Positions 39,806 through 47,986 of a DNA stretch of 64,000 nucleotides are shown here, in pieces (the stretch's first letter is position 1; the number at the start of each line of letters is the position of its first letter). The DNA comes from Azoarcus sp. DD4 (lineage in GTDB: Bacteria; Pseudomonadota; Gammaproteobacteria; Burkholderiales; Rhodocyclaceae). The translations under genes were made by a program, and so were the position numbers. The notes under the pieces are model-generated. The model was not told where the DNA came from and made no database searches. It was given only the letters and a program-made list of their open reading frames with translations. The stretch spans positions 2,046,001-2,110,000 of the forward strand of contig NZ_CP022958.1 of the NCBI RefSeq assembly GCF_006496635.1, in the 5' to 3' direction.

Positions 39806-41245
39806 ATGCTGACCGATACCCAACTCCGGGCGTGGCGACCGAGCGACACGGCCCCCTGCAAACGCGACATCATCCAGACTGACCCCGCCACAGGGGAGAA
39901 GGTCGTCAAGATCAAGGCGGGAACGTTGATCCCGCTGCGCAAGCTAGCCGACAGCGACGGCCTTTATGCCGTCATGTCGGACGCTGGGACGATCACGTTC
40001 CGCTACGACTACCGACTCGACGGTAAGCGCGAAACGCTTACCGTCGGCCGATACGTGCCCGGCACCGCCAGCCGTGACGAGGCCGAGCTGAAGGCGCTCG
40101 ACTACGGTGTGGTGGTCTCACTCAAGGACGCGCGAGCCCTGCGCGATCGCGCCAGCCGTCAGGTCGAGGCGGGCATTTCACCGTCCAAGGCCAAGGTCGA
40201 GAAGCGCGCTGCCGAGACGGATGCCCAGACCTTCGGCGCCTGGGCGAAGAAGTATTTCGAGCACAAGGCCGATCCCAAGAGCGGCAAAGAGCAACTGGCC
40301 GACTCGACGCTGGCGCTGCGCAAATCCGTTTACCGTCGCATCCTGGATATCCCGCTGGGCAAAAAGCGGCTCGAGGAGATCAAGCCGATGGCGCTGGCCG
40401 AGCTTCTGGACAAGGCGAAGGAAGAGCGCGGTCCGGGTCCCGCAGTCCATGCGCGCGAGCTGGTGCTCCTGGTTTTCCGTTACGCGATCGGAAAGGGGAT
40501 TGAGGTCGATAACCCCGCCGAGAAGATCGCCCGCAAGGCCATTGCCACCTTCCAGGCGCGCGACCGCAACCTGACGCGCCACGAAATCAAGACCTTCTTC
40601 GACGCTCTCCAACACACCGCGACGAGTCCAACCCTGCGGCTGGCGGTCAAGTTCATGCTGCTGACGGGCGTGCGCAAAGGCGAATTCATCGGCGCGACTT
40701 GGAAGGAGATCGACTGGGACCGGGCGACGTGGACCATTCCCAAGGAACGGATGAAGGCTGACCGCGAACATGTGGTGTACCTGTCGGAGCAGGCGCTCGA
40801 CATCCTCACCACGTTCCAGGCTTGCTATCCGTCGAGCAAGTACCTGCACCCCGGCCGATACGAGCGCGACGTGCCGATCAGCAATGCGACGCTGAATCGG
40901 ACCATCGACGCGACGGTCAAGCTAATCAACGAGCAGCGCGACCCCGCTGACGAGCAGTTCGAGACGTTCAGCGTGCACGACCTGCGGCGGACCTTCTCGA
41001 CACGCCTGAACGACGCGCTGTTCCCGGAGGCGCTGATCGAGGCATGCCTGGCCCACGCCAAGAAGGACCAAGTGGCCGCTGCGTACAACCATGCAAAGCA
41101 TGCGGCGCCGCGGCGCGCCTTGATGCAAGGCTGGGCCGACATCGTGGACTGCTGGCTGCGGGATGAGAGCGCCAAGGCGGTCATCCAGGCGACGAAGATC
41201 AAGATTGATGAAGCCGCGCACGACGACTCCGAGATGGATCTATGA
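39806..41245 (+). CDS. Tyrosine-type site-specific integrase (P4-like)
   Basis: 479 residues. The N-terminal arm-binding domain (about 1-110) is of the DUF4102 type, with LADSDGLYAVM and FRYDYRLDGKRETLTVGRY. A core-binding SAM-like domain follows, then the catalytic domain with Arg290 (LTGVRKGE), a Lys in the KADREHVVYLS hairpin, HDLRR (His391, Arg394), LAHAKKD and nucleophile Tyr427. It should recombine attP with the guaA core. GGAG precedes the ATG. An 11-bp perfect inverted repeat lies inside its coding region at 40019-40045. Confidence 0.93.
   Translation: MLTDTQLRAWRPSDTAPCKRDIIQTDPATGEKVVKIKAGTLIPLRKLADSDGLYAVMSDAGTITFRYDYRLDGKRETLTVGRYVPGTASRDEAELKALDYGVVVSLKDARALRDRASRQVEAGISPSKAKVEKRAAETDAQTFGAWAKKYFEHKADPKSGKEQLADSTLALRKSVYRRILDIPLGKKRLEEIKPMALAELLDKAKEERGPGPAVHARELVLLVFRYAIGKGIEVDNPAEKIARKAIATFQARDRNLTRHEIKTFFDALQHTATSPTLRLAVKFMLLTGVRKGEFIGATWKEIDWDRATWTIPKERMKADREHVVYLSEQALDILTTFQACYPSSKYLHPGRYERDVPISNATLNRTIDATVKLINEQRDPADEQFETFSVHDLRRTFSTRLNDALFPEALIEACLAHAKKDQVAAAYNHAKHAAPRRALMQGWADIVDCWLRDESAKAVIQATKIKIDEAAHDDSEMDL
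40019..40045. repeat. 11-bp inverted repeat inside the integrase gene
   Basis: GACGGTAAGCG (40019-40029) and CGCTTACCGTC (40035-40045), loop CGAAA. Both arms contain the ACGGTA hexamer found repeatedly at the element ends. It may simply reflect the conserved DGKRETLTVG peptide. Confidence 0.35.
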
Positions 41246-41631
41246 GCAAGCACGCCAAACTCCTGCAGCAGGCGATCGCGGGTGACGCCACCGCTGCAGC
41301 GGCGCTATGGCGGGCCATCGACGCCGGCGCGGTGGACGACGCCACCACCGCGGCGTGGGCGCGCTCTGTGGCGACGCAGGTTGTCGCCAAAGTCATCAAC
41401 CCCGACATCGCAGCGAACCGCGCTCGAGAGAACGCGCGGGCTGCGCTGGGGCTTGAAGGCGCGATCGACAAGAATGCTGACCTTCAGGAATTGGTCGTCG
41501 CGATTCCGGAAGCAACGCCGTCTCAACTCGCCAATGTGGCGGACCTGCTGTGCGACGTGAGAGGCGCTCCACGTCACAAGTTGATGCGCCGGATCGAGTA
41601 CATCAGGCGAAAGTTGAGGAAGCACAATTAG
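41242..41631 (+). CDS. Hypothetical protein, coupled to integrase
   Basis: 129 residues, not recognised. It is Ala-rich and helical at the N-terminus (LLQQAIAGDATAAAALWRAIDAG), with a basic C-terminus RHKLMRRIEYIRRKLRKHN that could bind nucleic acid. The ATG overlaps the integrase stop (ATGA), implying coupled translation, and a strong terminator follows at once. An excisionase-like or accessory role is possible but only from position. Confidence 0.7.
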   Translation: MSKHAKLLQQAIAGDATAAAALWRAIDAGAVDDATTAAWARSVATQVVAKVINPDIAANRARENARAALGLEGAIDKNADLQELVVAIPEATPSQLANVADLLCDVRGAPRHKLMRRIEYIRRKLRKHN

Positions 41632-41654
41632 GCCGGGGCAACCCGGCTTTTTTT
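41632..41654 (+). terminator. Intrinsic terminator after the integrase operon
   Basis: GCCGGG (41632-41637) and CCCGGC (41642-41647) with a GCAA tetraloop, followed by seven Ts (41648-41654). It separates the integrase pair from the regulatory and replication genes. Confidence 0.9.
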
Positions 41655-41749
41655 ATTGCCCGCACGAGTCTGCACAAAAAAGCGCGGACGACTTTGTATA
41701 GGGGTGTGTCATCAAATAGGTGTCGTTCACTTTCAACCAAGGACGACAC

Positions 41750-42025
41750 ATGCAAACCATCAAGCGATCTATCCGCCGCGCCGAGTTGCTGGCCAAGACC
41801 GGCCTTTCCAAGACCACGATCTACAACCTCGAGAAGGCCGGCAGCTTTCCGCAGCATTTCATGCTCACGCCCCGCTGTGCTGTATGGGACGAAGGTGAGA
41901 TCGACGCCTGGTTGGAAAGCCGTCGCCAAGCGCCCGTAGCGGCCGCTGCGGGGCCTGACCATACCCGGCGTACCCACTTCCCCGGTCGTGGTCGTGCAAA
42001 GCCCGAGCAGGGGGTGGAGGCATGA
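41750..42025 (+). CDS. AlpA-like phage regulator (first copy)
   Basis: About 91 residues. RRAELLAKTGLSKTTIYNLEKAGSFP is the AlpA/MerR-type winged HTH, and AVWDEGEIDAWLESR its typical wing and end. AlpA proteins activate integrase or act as excisionase-like factors in P4-type elements. AAGGA six bases before ATG 41750 decides the start over a GTG at 41720. The C-terminal 30 residues are Ala/Pro/Arg-rich. The stop overlaps the next ATG. Confidence 0.8.
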   Translation: MQTIKRSIRRAELLAKTGLSKTTIYNLEKAGSFPQHFMLTPRCAVWDEGEIDAWLESRRQAPVAAAAGPDHTRRTHFPGRGRAKPEQGVEA

Positions 42026-42252
42026 GCGCTGACATGGGACAGATTGGACTTGCCGTCACAGAGGCGCAGGCAGTGCTTGAGTTGGTCGCCGAAAGGTTGA
42101 GCGATGACAAGCCGCTGACCACGCACCGGGCGCTCACCCTGTTCGGGGCGATAAGCGCAGCAATCGAGCGCCTGGACGCAGCGCACGACATCCTGGAGGA
42201 GACCGTGGAGCCGGCGCCTTTCGCCGTCACGATCGTGGAGAGCCTGCAATGA
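42022..42252 (+). CDS. Small hypothetical protein
   Basis: 76 residues, acidic, predicted mainly helical (TEAQAVLELVAERL, AISAAIERLDAAHDILEET). Not recognised. It overlaps both neighbours by ATGA (42022 and 42249), so the three genes from 41750 to 42578 form one coupled unit between two terminators. A regulatory or phage accessory role is likely from position alone. Confidence 0.65.
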   Translation: MSADMGQIGLAVTEAQAVLELVAERLSDDKPLTTHRALTLFGAISAAIERLDAAHDILEETVEPAPFAVTIVESLQ

Positions 42253-42578
42253 GCCCGCTGATGGCGCTCAAGGCGGTCAACGAGCGCGGTCGCCTGATTG
42301 GCGCGTCGCACCCTTTAGCCTTGCTCACCGACCACGAGATCGACCTCGTGCACGAGCTGCGGGAGGCCGGGCTCTCCCTTTCCCAGATCGCCCAGCGGAT
42401 GGAGTGCTCCAAGAGTTGCATCGCGCACGTCATCAGCGGCCGGCGACGCGGCCAGACGCCCGTTGCGTGGGTGCAACCAGGACAACCGGCACCAGCGCGG
42501 CCGGCGCCTGCGAGCGCGGTGCGGGATGACGTTGGCGCACGCCTGCAGGCGATCATCGACGCGGCAGCCATGCGGTGA
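42249..42578 (+). CDS. HTH DNA-binding protein
   Basis: 109 residues. A helix-turn-helix stands out in LTDHEIDLVHELREAGLSLSQIAQRMECSKSCIAHVISGRRR (about 27-68), similar to sigma-region-4 or recombinase HTH units. The following Pro/Ala linker leads to a short helix. It ends the small regulatory operon before the terminator at 42606. The target is unknown. The start could also be Met5. Confidence 0.7.
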   Translation: MSPLMALKAVNERGRLIGASHPLALLTDHEIDLVHELREAGLSLSQIAQRMECSKSCIAHVISGRRRGQTPVAWVQPGQPAPARPAPASAVRDDVGARLQAIIDAAAMR

Positions 42579-42605
42579 GGGCCTATCAGTTGGCGATTGC
42601 TAGAT

Positions 42606-42640
42606 GCCCGCTCGGGATACCGCGCGGGCGTTTTCTTTTT
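42606..42640 (+). terminator. Intrinsic terminator after the regulatory genes
   Basis: GCCCGC (42606-42611) pairs with GCGGGC (42624-42629) across a 12-base loop, followed by GTTTTCTTTTT. It divides the small regulatory operon from the second AlpA gene. Confidence 0.75.
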
Positions 42641-42748
42641 GGGGTCTTAGCGTTTGCTAATCAGCGATTTAGGGAGAGCCTGGGGAGTGTCCGTGACTCC
42701 AAAAAAGTGCAGGAACATCTAGGCGTGTTCAACCACATGGAGCGCGAA

Positions 42749-42967
42749 ATGAATTCGCCAACTGATCGGCTGCTGACCCTCCCCGAGGTGATGAAGATCA
42801 CCGCCAAGCCCCGCACGTCCATCTATCTGGCGGTCGAACAAGGAACGTTCCCCGCGCCGCGGAAGCCCGGCCGCCGTCTGGTGTGGCTGGCCTCCGAAAT
42901 CGACGCATGGATCGGGTCACTCCCGCGGGTGGAGTTTGCCGGGCGCAAAGCTGCGCCTCATGCGTGA
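42749..42967 (+). CDS. AlpA-like phage regulator (second copy)
   Basis: About 72 residues. LLTLPEVMKITAKPRTSIYLAVEQGTFPAPRKPGRRLVWLASEIDAWI is a textbook AlpA fold. GGAG at 42739-42742 supports ATG 42749; ATG 42737 is an alternative. It sits nine bases before the primase-helicase gene and may regulate it. Two different AlpA-like proteins in one element suggest separate switches for integration and replication. Confidence 0.82.
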   Translation: MNSPTDRLLTLPEVMKITAKPRTSIYLAVEQGTFPAPRKPGRRLVWLASEIDAWIGSLPRVEFAGRKAAPHA

Positions 42968-42976
42968 GCGACGGCC

Positions 42977-45355
42977 ATGAAGAGGGAGCAGAGCTTCATC
43001 GACGTGATGCGCGGGGATACGGCGCAAAAACAAATGCCGCCCGAAGGCGGCATCGAAGAACAACAGCCTGCCGTGACCAGCGGAGGCGGCACTAACGGAA
43101 ACGACAACATGAAGGATACCCATTTAGCAGATGCTCACGGACACGACTGGGAGTCCATCGAGGATTACCTGTGCGAGCCCGCGCAGCCCGAGGAGTTCGA
43201 GCAGCTGGACACCGAAGTGCGCCGCCAAGTTGCTCAGGTAATCCGCAACGCCCACGACCCCCTCGTGACGATCACACGTTTCGCCTACTTGAAGGAGACC
43301 GCTGGCAAGCGCCACGACGTTACCTGGACCAAGCTCTGCGAAGTGCTTGCCAACCCAGACGAGTACGCCAGCAAGGAGAACATGCCGCTGCTGAAGTTCT
43401 CCAAGCTCCCCCGCAACTCGCGCACCGCGGGCACCGTGCCCGAGAACATGACCGCAGTTGTAGGCGACTACGACGACGGCCTGGTCACGGTCGATGAGGC
43501 TGTTGAGCGATTGTCCACTGCGGGAATCTCAGCGGCGGTCTATACCACTGCAAGGCATCGCCCGGACTCGCCCCGTTGGCGTGTCGTCGCGCAGTTGGCG
43601 AGCCCCGTGACACCTGATGAGTACGCGGAATACCTCGACCTCGTAAATGGCGCGCTGGGCGGCATCCTGGCCGGTGAGAGCTGGGAAACCTCCCGGTCCT
43701 ACTTCTACGGCAAGGTCAGAGGTGTCGAGTACCGGTTCGAGCGTGTGACCGGCTTGCCTATCGACATCCTGGCCGTCGACGGCGTGGATTGGGCACCTAT
43801 TGGCAAGCCTGGCGAGGCAGCCAAGACCGCGACCACCGAGCGCACCTCCCCCGCGCTGGACGAGGACCGCGACTTCGAGCGCGCCATCACGCTCAGCAAG
43901 GTGACAGACCGCACCCTGCACGATCTTGAGTTTGCGCTGGAGGCAATCAAGGATCGCGCCGTTGCGCGCGGCCCCTGGAACGAGACGTTCCTGGCCATGG
44001 TGTGCTTCAAGGGCACCGAGCACGATGAGCGCGCCCGTTCGCTTATTGAGGGCTGGAGTCAGACGCACGGTCTCAACTGGTGCGTGAAAGAACCCGACGA
44101 CACCAAGTGGGACCGGGAGAACGCCCGCGACATCACCTACACGTCCATCTTCAAGTGGGCCGACGAGCACGATGAAAAGTGCGGCGTGCTCAAGACGGGT
44201 GAAAGCTGGCGCGCCAAGGCGAAAGCGGCATGGGGAGAAAAGACCGCCCCCGTGCTCGGTGCCAACGTGGTGCCCTATACCGAGTTCACGAGCAGCATGG
44301 AGCCTCCGAGCTACGTCTGGCATCGGGTGCTGCAGAAGGGCTGCCTGTACGCGCTGACGGCCAAGTGGGGCCACGGCAAGACGGCGGTCATGATTACCGT
44401 GGCGATGCACGTTGCCACCGGGCGCGAGCTGGGCGGCCACCAGGTCAAGCGTCAGCGCGTGCTGTACCTCTGCGGCGAGAACCCCGCCGACGTGCAACTG
44501 CGCACCACGGCTGCCGCGCTGAAGTTCGGCATGGAACCCAGCGAACTCGCGGGCCAGATCTTCTTCACCCGCCGACCATTCGCCCTGGACAACGATGTCG
44601 AGCTGAAGCGGTTTGTGAAAGAGGCCAGCGCTTTCGGCCCGTTCGGTATGGCCGTGATCGACACCGGTCCGGCGCACTCGTCGGCCGAAGAGGAAAACGA
44701 CAACCGCGAGATGCACAAACTGGCCATGGCCATGCGCGACCTGATGGAGCCGTTGGGCAACCCGGCCACTGTGGCGCTGATGCACCCGACCAAGGAAGCC
44801 ACGCGCGACAACCTGCAGCCCCGAGGGGGCGGTGCGTTTTCTGGTTCGATCGACGGTGAACTGTGCGCCTGGCAAGAGCGCGGGCAAGTCGAGTTCTTTC
44901 ACCGCACCAAGTTTCGCGGCCCCGGCTTCGAGCCGATGCGATTCGAGCTTGAGCGATTCGAGTTGCCGGGGATGGAGGACAACTTCGGTGAGCCTGTCGT
45001 CACGGTGCTGGCCGTGGAGTCCGACAACGACGACCCGGCACCCATCGGTCGCAAGCCGCTGACAGGCGCAGTCGGCGTCGCCTACCGCGCGCTCGATGCA
45101 GCGCTGGGCGACATGAAGACCAGCCGCATGCTCGACGCCGCTTTCGCTGGCGAGGCATCCAATGCGCTCAACTGCCCGGCACCCGAGGCCGCCGTGCACG
45201 TGGACGACTGGCGCGCCATGGCTTACGACATGGGGATTTCGGACGGTGACGGCGAGGCCAAGAAGAAAGCGTTCAAGCGTGCGCGCGAGAAGCTGATCGC
45301 CGACAGCATGGTGAAGGTTTGGAAGGACATGTGTTGGCTCCGGGGTGCAGCATGA
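42977..45355 (+). CDS. Primase-helicase (AEP-like N-terminus, RecA-like AAA C-terminal half)
   Basis: 792 residues. The middle-N region has primase-polymerase-like features: VGDYDDG (Asp164, Asp166, Asp167), YTTARHRPDSPRWRVVAQL and SYFYGKVRG. The C-terminal half is a RepA/RecA-like ATPase with Walker A WGHGKT (Gly465-Thr469), VLYLCGENPADVQLR and VIDTGPAHSS. Such fusions start replication of plasmids and phage satellites. An iteron array begins 18 bases after its stop. The start is uncertain: ATG 42977 has a weak ribosome site, and residues 1-44 are low-complexity and contain a terminator-like hairpin, so ATG 43109 is a real alternative. Confidence 0.82.
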   Translation: MKREQSFIDVMRGDTAQKQMPPEGGIEEQQPAVTSGGGTNGNDNMKDTHLADAHGHDWESIEDYLCEPAQPEEFEQLDTEVRRQVAQVIRNAHDPLVTITRFAYLKETAGKRHDVTWTKLCEVLANPDEYASKENMPLLKFSKLPRNSRTAGTVPENMTAVVGDYDDGLVTVDEAVERLSTAGISAAVYTTARHRPDSPRWRVVAQLASPVTPDEYAEYLDLVNGALGGILAGESWETSRSYFYGKVRGVEYRFERVTGLPIDILAVDGVDWAPIGKPGEAAKTATTERTSPALDEDRDFERAITLSKVTDRTLHDLEFALEAIKDRAVARGPWNETFLAMVCFKGTEHDERARSLIEGWSQTHGLNWCVKEPDDTKWDRENARDITYTSIFKWADEHDEKCGVLKTGESWRAKAKAAWGEKTAPVLGANVVPYTEFTSSMEPPSYVWHRVLQKGCLYALTAKWGHGKTAVMITVAMHVATGRELGGHQVKRQRVLYLCGENPADVQLRTTAAALKFGMEPSELAGQIFFTRRPFALDNDVELKRFVKEASAFGPFGMAVIDTGPAHSSAEEENDNREMHKLAMAMRDLMEPLGNPATVALMHPTKEATRDNLQPRGGGAFSGSIDGELCAWQERGQVEFFHRTKFRGPGFEPMRFELERFELPGMEDNFGEPVVTVLAVESDNDDPAPIGRKPLTGAVGVAYRALDAALGDMKTSRMLDAAFAGEASNALNCPAPEAAVHVDDWRAMAYDMGISDGDGEAKKKAFKRAREKLIADSMVKVWKDMCWLRGAA
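43026..43053 (-). terminator. Minus-strand terminator-like hairpin within the start of the primase gene
   Basis: ATGCCGCC (43034-43041) pairs with GGCGGCAT (43046-43053), loop CGAA. On the minus strand the stem is followed by TTGTTTTTG. No minus-strand gene is seen here, so it could stop antisense transcription, or it may indicate that this stretch is leader and not coding. Confidence 0.55.
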
Positions 45356-45372
45356 GCCGGGCCGTGCGCGCT

Positions 45373-45539
45373 GGGGGACAAGGGGGACGGAAGGGGGACA
45401 TGTCCCCTTTTGTCCCCGTCAATTGCGCCGAGGGGGACAAGGGGGACAAGAGGGGGACATGTCCCGCCATGTCCCGGCCAGTAGGGGGACAGGACAGGAC
45501 AAAACCCTTAGGTTTGTCCTATGTCCCCCTGGCTGTCCG
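45373..45539. repeat. GGGGGACA iteron cluster, probable replication origin of the element
   Basis: Seven direct GGGGGAC units start at 45373, 45382, 45393, 45432, 45441, 45452 and 45484. Inverted TGTCCC units start at 45401, 45411, 45460, 45470 and 45522. The first six form two near-identical 34-base blocks 59 bases apart with 9- and 11-base spacing (31 of 34 match). The third unit of each block plus its inverse makes GGGGACATGTCCCC (45394-45407) and GGGACATGTCCC (45454-45465). An imperfect hairpin follows (45496-45520). The 303 bases 45356-45658 hold no supported gene. Position just after a rep-type gene fits an origin. Confidence 0.75.
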
Positions 45540-45658
45540 CGGCTGGTGGGGGAGGAACGAAGAAGACAAAGAGCGGTTGTGTGGGACCCGTGCCCGAAAC
45601 GAAGCGCACGACCACCGTCAGCGCCTCCAATGCGTCGAACGCGCAAGGAGCAGCAACT

Positions 45659-45985
45659 TTGATTGAACTGCGCACCACAAACGCCCGCGGTGTTCTTTGC
45701 GGCGAATCGCAACCCATGTGCAAGTGGCCCGACACCCTGGTCGCCGAAGCGCGCGCACTGCGCGCTCAGGGGATGACCATCGACGGGATCGCTGCGCAAC
45801 TCGACGGCCCCCACCGCGCGACGATCTACCGCTGGCTTGCCGGGACGGCTCGGAAGCCTGCGGCGCGCGTCGTCGCCCGCCGTGTTCGTTCCGAATCATT
45901 CGATAAGGATCATTTACGACAGGGCGAGAACCCAGTGGTGGAGCCGAATGCGCCACGGGCTGATCGCGATGAACCGACAGATTGA
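45659..45985 (+). CDS. HTH protein with TTG start
   Basis: About 108 residues. The HTH is in DTLVAEARALRAQGMTIDGIAAQLDGPHRATIYRWLAG (about 25-62), a resolvase/transposase-like unit. The TTG at 45659 is chosen because a perfect AAGGAG lies eight bases upstream; ATG 45716 lacks a ribosome site and an in-frame ATG at 45521 would translate across the iterons. The C-terminal 45 residues are charged and unstructured. It may bind the adjacent iterons, but this is inference. Confidence 0.6.
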   Translation: MIELRTTNARGVLCGESQPMCKWPDTLVAEARALRAQGMTIDGIAAQLDGPHRATIYRWLAGTARKPAARVVARRVRSESFDKDHLRQGENPVVEPNAPRADRDEPTD

Positions 45986-46001
45986 CCGACATTGAACGAC
46001 C

Positions 46002-46526
46002 ATGACAATAGAAGACGCCGAAAACACAATGAGCCCTGCAGCAAGAGGGCGAGCCTTGAACCGACTGCGCGCCTTTTTGCACGTCCACGATTTTGAGCGC
46101 CGTTTCACTATTGAGGAGCGCGCGTTCCTTGACGCGGAGTTGCAGGCACTTGCACGCAACCAACACCGCGCCCCCGTCTTTCGCCACCTCCGCACCGAGG
46201 GCCAGCACGACCATTTCGAGATCGGATGCGAGGGCGACCGGCTGCGAGTGGTCAAGACCTCAAATCGAGGCATTTGGGCCGTGTGGTGGGTGCTGGACGA
46301 CGGCGGGGCATCTGAAGCCCTGCGAGCCACTGACCTTGCCGCGCCACACGCCACCGAGCCCGAGCAGTCGGTGCGCCGAATGATTCGCACCACGGCGGCC
46401 AAGCAGTTCGCCCGGTGGGGTATGCCAGAGCTGGCGGCTGCGGCGACGGCGTGCAAGGTCGCCAATGGTACCGGTGTGGTGCGATGCGAGCGCCCGGCGC
46501 ACGCGCCGAAGGTAATCACCCGCTAA
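46002..46526 (+). CDS. Hypothetical protein
   Basis: 174 residues, not recognised. N-terminal RGRALNRLRAFLHVHDFERRFTIEERAFLDAELQAL looks helical; a middle beta-rich part (DHFEIGCEGDRLRVVKTSNRGIWAVWWVLDD) and a basic end follow. No good ribosome-binding site precedes ATG 46002; ATG 46029 is another option. It lies between the origin region and the small-gene run. Confidence 0.55.
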   Translation: MTIEDAENTMSPAARGRALNRLRAFLHVHDFERRFTIEERAFLDAELQALARNQHRAPVFRHLRTEGQHDHFEIGCEGDRLRVVKTSNRGIWAVWWVLDDGGASEALRATDLAAPHATEPEQSVRRMIRTTAAKQFARWGMPELAAAATACKVANGTGVVRCERPAHAPKVITR

Positions 46527-46605
46527 AAGTTCGTGCTGAGTTCGTAAAGGGGCCGAAGCGCGTGAACGGTCCGACCATGGATGCGTCTTTTCAGGAGTCG
46601 CATTC

Positions 46606-47322
46606 ATGGCGAAAACACCGGCAGCTGACCGTTTCAGCATCGACAACCAGATCCTGACCCGCATCCAGGACCAGAAGGGTGCGCGAATCGCGTACCGCGA
46701 AGCCTGCCTCCTCCTCGCGCAGCGCCCCGAGGACAGTGACCTCCAGCACGCTGTCGCCGAGCTGGAGGCCGAGATTGCCGAGCACGCACGTGCAATTGAG
46801 CGGCTGGAGGCTGCGAAGCTCGCGCAGTCCGCATCCTCGAAGCAGGAAGCCGAAGCGGCACGGATCAATGCCGCCCGTGAAGCCGCCAAGGTCGTCACCG
46901 CCACGACCCTCCGCATTCATTCGACGCTCGAGCGTCTGGTCGAAACCTTCGAGATGACCATCGGCCCCGCCTTGGCCGAGCTGGATTCGCTGCAACGCGA
47001 GCGTACTTCGCAGGCGTGGGCCGCCGCATCCGGAGCACTGGGCCGAGAGTCGGCAAACCGCAGCGCCAGCACCGTCGATCGACTCGCTGGCGACGCCCAT
47101 GTGCGCGCTGCGCTGCTGGCCGCGATCGTGCGCGCCGGGATCGGGCAGGTCGGCCCGGCTCTGGACCCTTACGTCATCGTTTCCACGCCCTTCGGGGGCC
47201 TTGGCACGCCGGACGACGCCTTGGAGGCGCTGGACGCCCAGGCGAAGAAGCTCGACACCTTCCTGGCCGATGCCCTCGAGCAGGCAACCAATCCGCAACC
47301 CACCACCGAGGATGAGTTTTGA
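46606..47322 (+). CDS. Hypothetical coiled-coil phage-type protein
   Basis: 238 residues. A long coiled-coil-like stretch (about 35-90: LQHAVAELEAEIAEHARAIERLEAAKLAQSA with heptad-like spacing) precedes helices and an acidic end TTEDEF. AGGAG lies ten bases before the ATG. Not recognised; the position upstream of the terminase genes, next to a gene with a scaffold-like C-terminus, hints at a DNA-packaging or head-assembly accessory role. The next gene starts three bases after it. Confidence 0.65.
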   Translation: MAKTPAADRFSIDNQILTRIQDQKGARIAYREACLLLAQRPEDSDLQHAVAELEAEIAEHARAIERLEAAKLAQSASSKQEAEAARINAAREAAKVVTATTLRIHSTLERLVETFEMTIGPALAELDSLQRERTSQAWAAASGALGRESANRSASTVDRLAGDAHVRAALLAAIVRAGIGQVGPALDPYVIVSTPFGGLGTPDDALEALDAQAKKLDTFLADALEQATNPQPTTEDEF

Positions 47323-47324
47323 CC

Positions 47325-47978
47325 ATGGACGACTTCGACTTTGAACGTGCAGCCCAAGCCTTCTATGGCGGCACAGCCAAGCCCGCAGCACCCGCCCCGG
47401 TTGGGGACACCCCGGCGCCGGCCACCGAAGAGCAGACCACGGCCGAGCGCCTGTTCGGCGTGAAACCCAAGGCTGAGACCCAGCCGGCGCAGCGTGACGA
47501 CCGCCCGGCGAACGAGCTGACGGAAGCGGAACTCGCAGACCGGATCTACGGCCAGACCGACCCGAAGCTCACCCATGCCGACGCCACGGTGGCCATCCGC
47601 AACGCTGCGATGCACGACCACCTGCACGACCCGGACACCGCCGGAGAGATCGCGGCGGCATGGGCGGCGACCTTTGCCCAGCACCAGCTCAACGCCACCG
47701 AGTCGAAGGTGGTCGCCGACATCGGGGCCTCTGTGATGCGTACCCCGCCCAGCGAAGCGACGGTGCTCGCCTGGCGCGAGACGGCGATCGAGAACCTGCA
47801 GGCCGAGTACGGAGTGGAAGGCGCCCGCCGCGCTCTGGATGACGCGCGGGCCTATATCGCAGGCGTGCCCGACGCCGCCGACATGCTCAACGCGCTCGGT
47901 CTTGGCTCCCATCCCAAGATCGTCGCTATGGCCGCCGCCCGCGGGCGCGCGCTGCGCATGGCCGGCAAACTGAAGTGA
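47325..47978 (+). CDS. Hypothetical protein, scaffold-like C-terminus
   Basis: 217 residues. The N-terminal half is Pro/Ala/Glu-rich and likely disordered (about 15-70). The C-terminal end MLNALGLGSHPKIVAMAAARGRALR resembles the conserved end of some phage scaffolding or assembly proteins (G-L-G-x-H-P-x-(I/M)-V). This is a family impression, not proof. ATG 47325 is preferred over a TTG two codons upstream. It is packed between the coiled-coil gene and a small zinc-finger-like gene. Confidence 0.6.
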   Translation: MDDFDFERAAQAFYGGTAKPAAPAPVGDTPAPATEEQTTAERLFGVKPKAETQPAQRDDRPANELTEAELADRIYGQTDPKLTHADATVAIRNAAMHDHLHDPDTAGEIAAAWAATFAQHQLNATESKVVADIGASVMRTPPSEATVLAWRETAIENLQAEYGVEGARRALDDARAYIAGVPDAADMLNALGLGSHPKIVAMAAARGRALRMAGKLK

Positions 47979-47986
47979 GGCCTGCT

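Noticed and set aside
45373..45539. Possible CRISPR-like array
   Set aside because: Repeat units are only 8 bases, spacers are 1-36 bases, units occur in both orientations and no cas genes are present.
45352..45666. Open frame of ~104 codons overlapping the primase-helicase stop
   Set aside because: It is built mostly of translated GGGGGACA repeats and has no family resemblance; the region is better explained as an iteron origin, with the next gene starting at TTG 45659.
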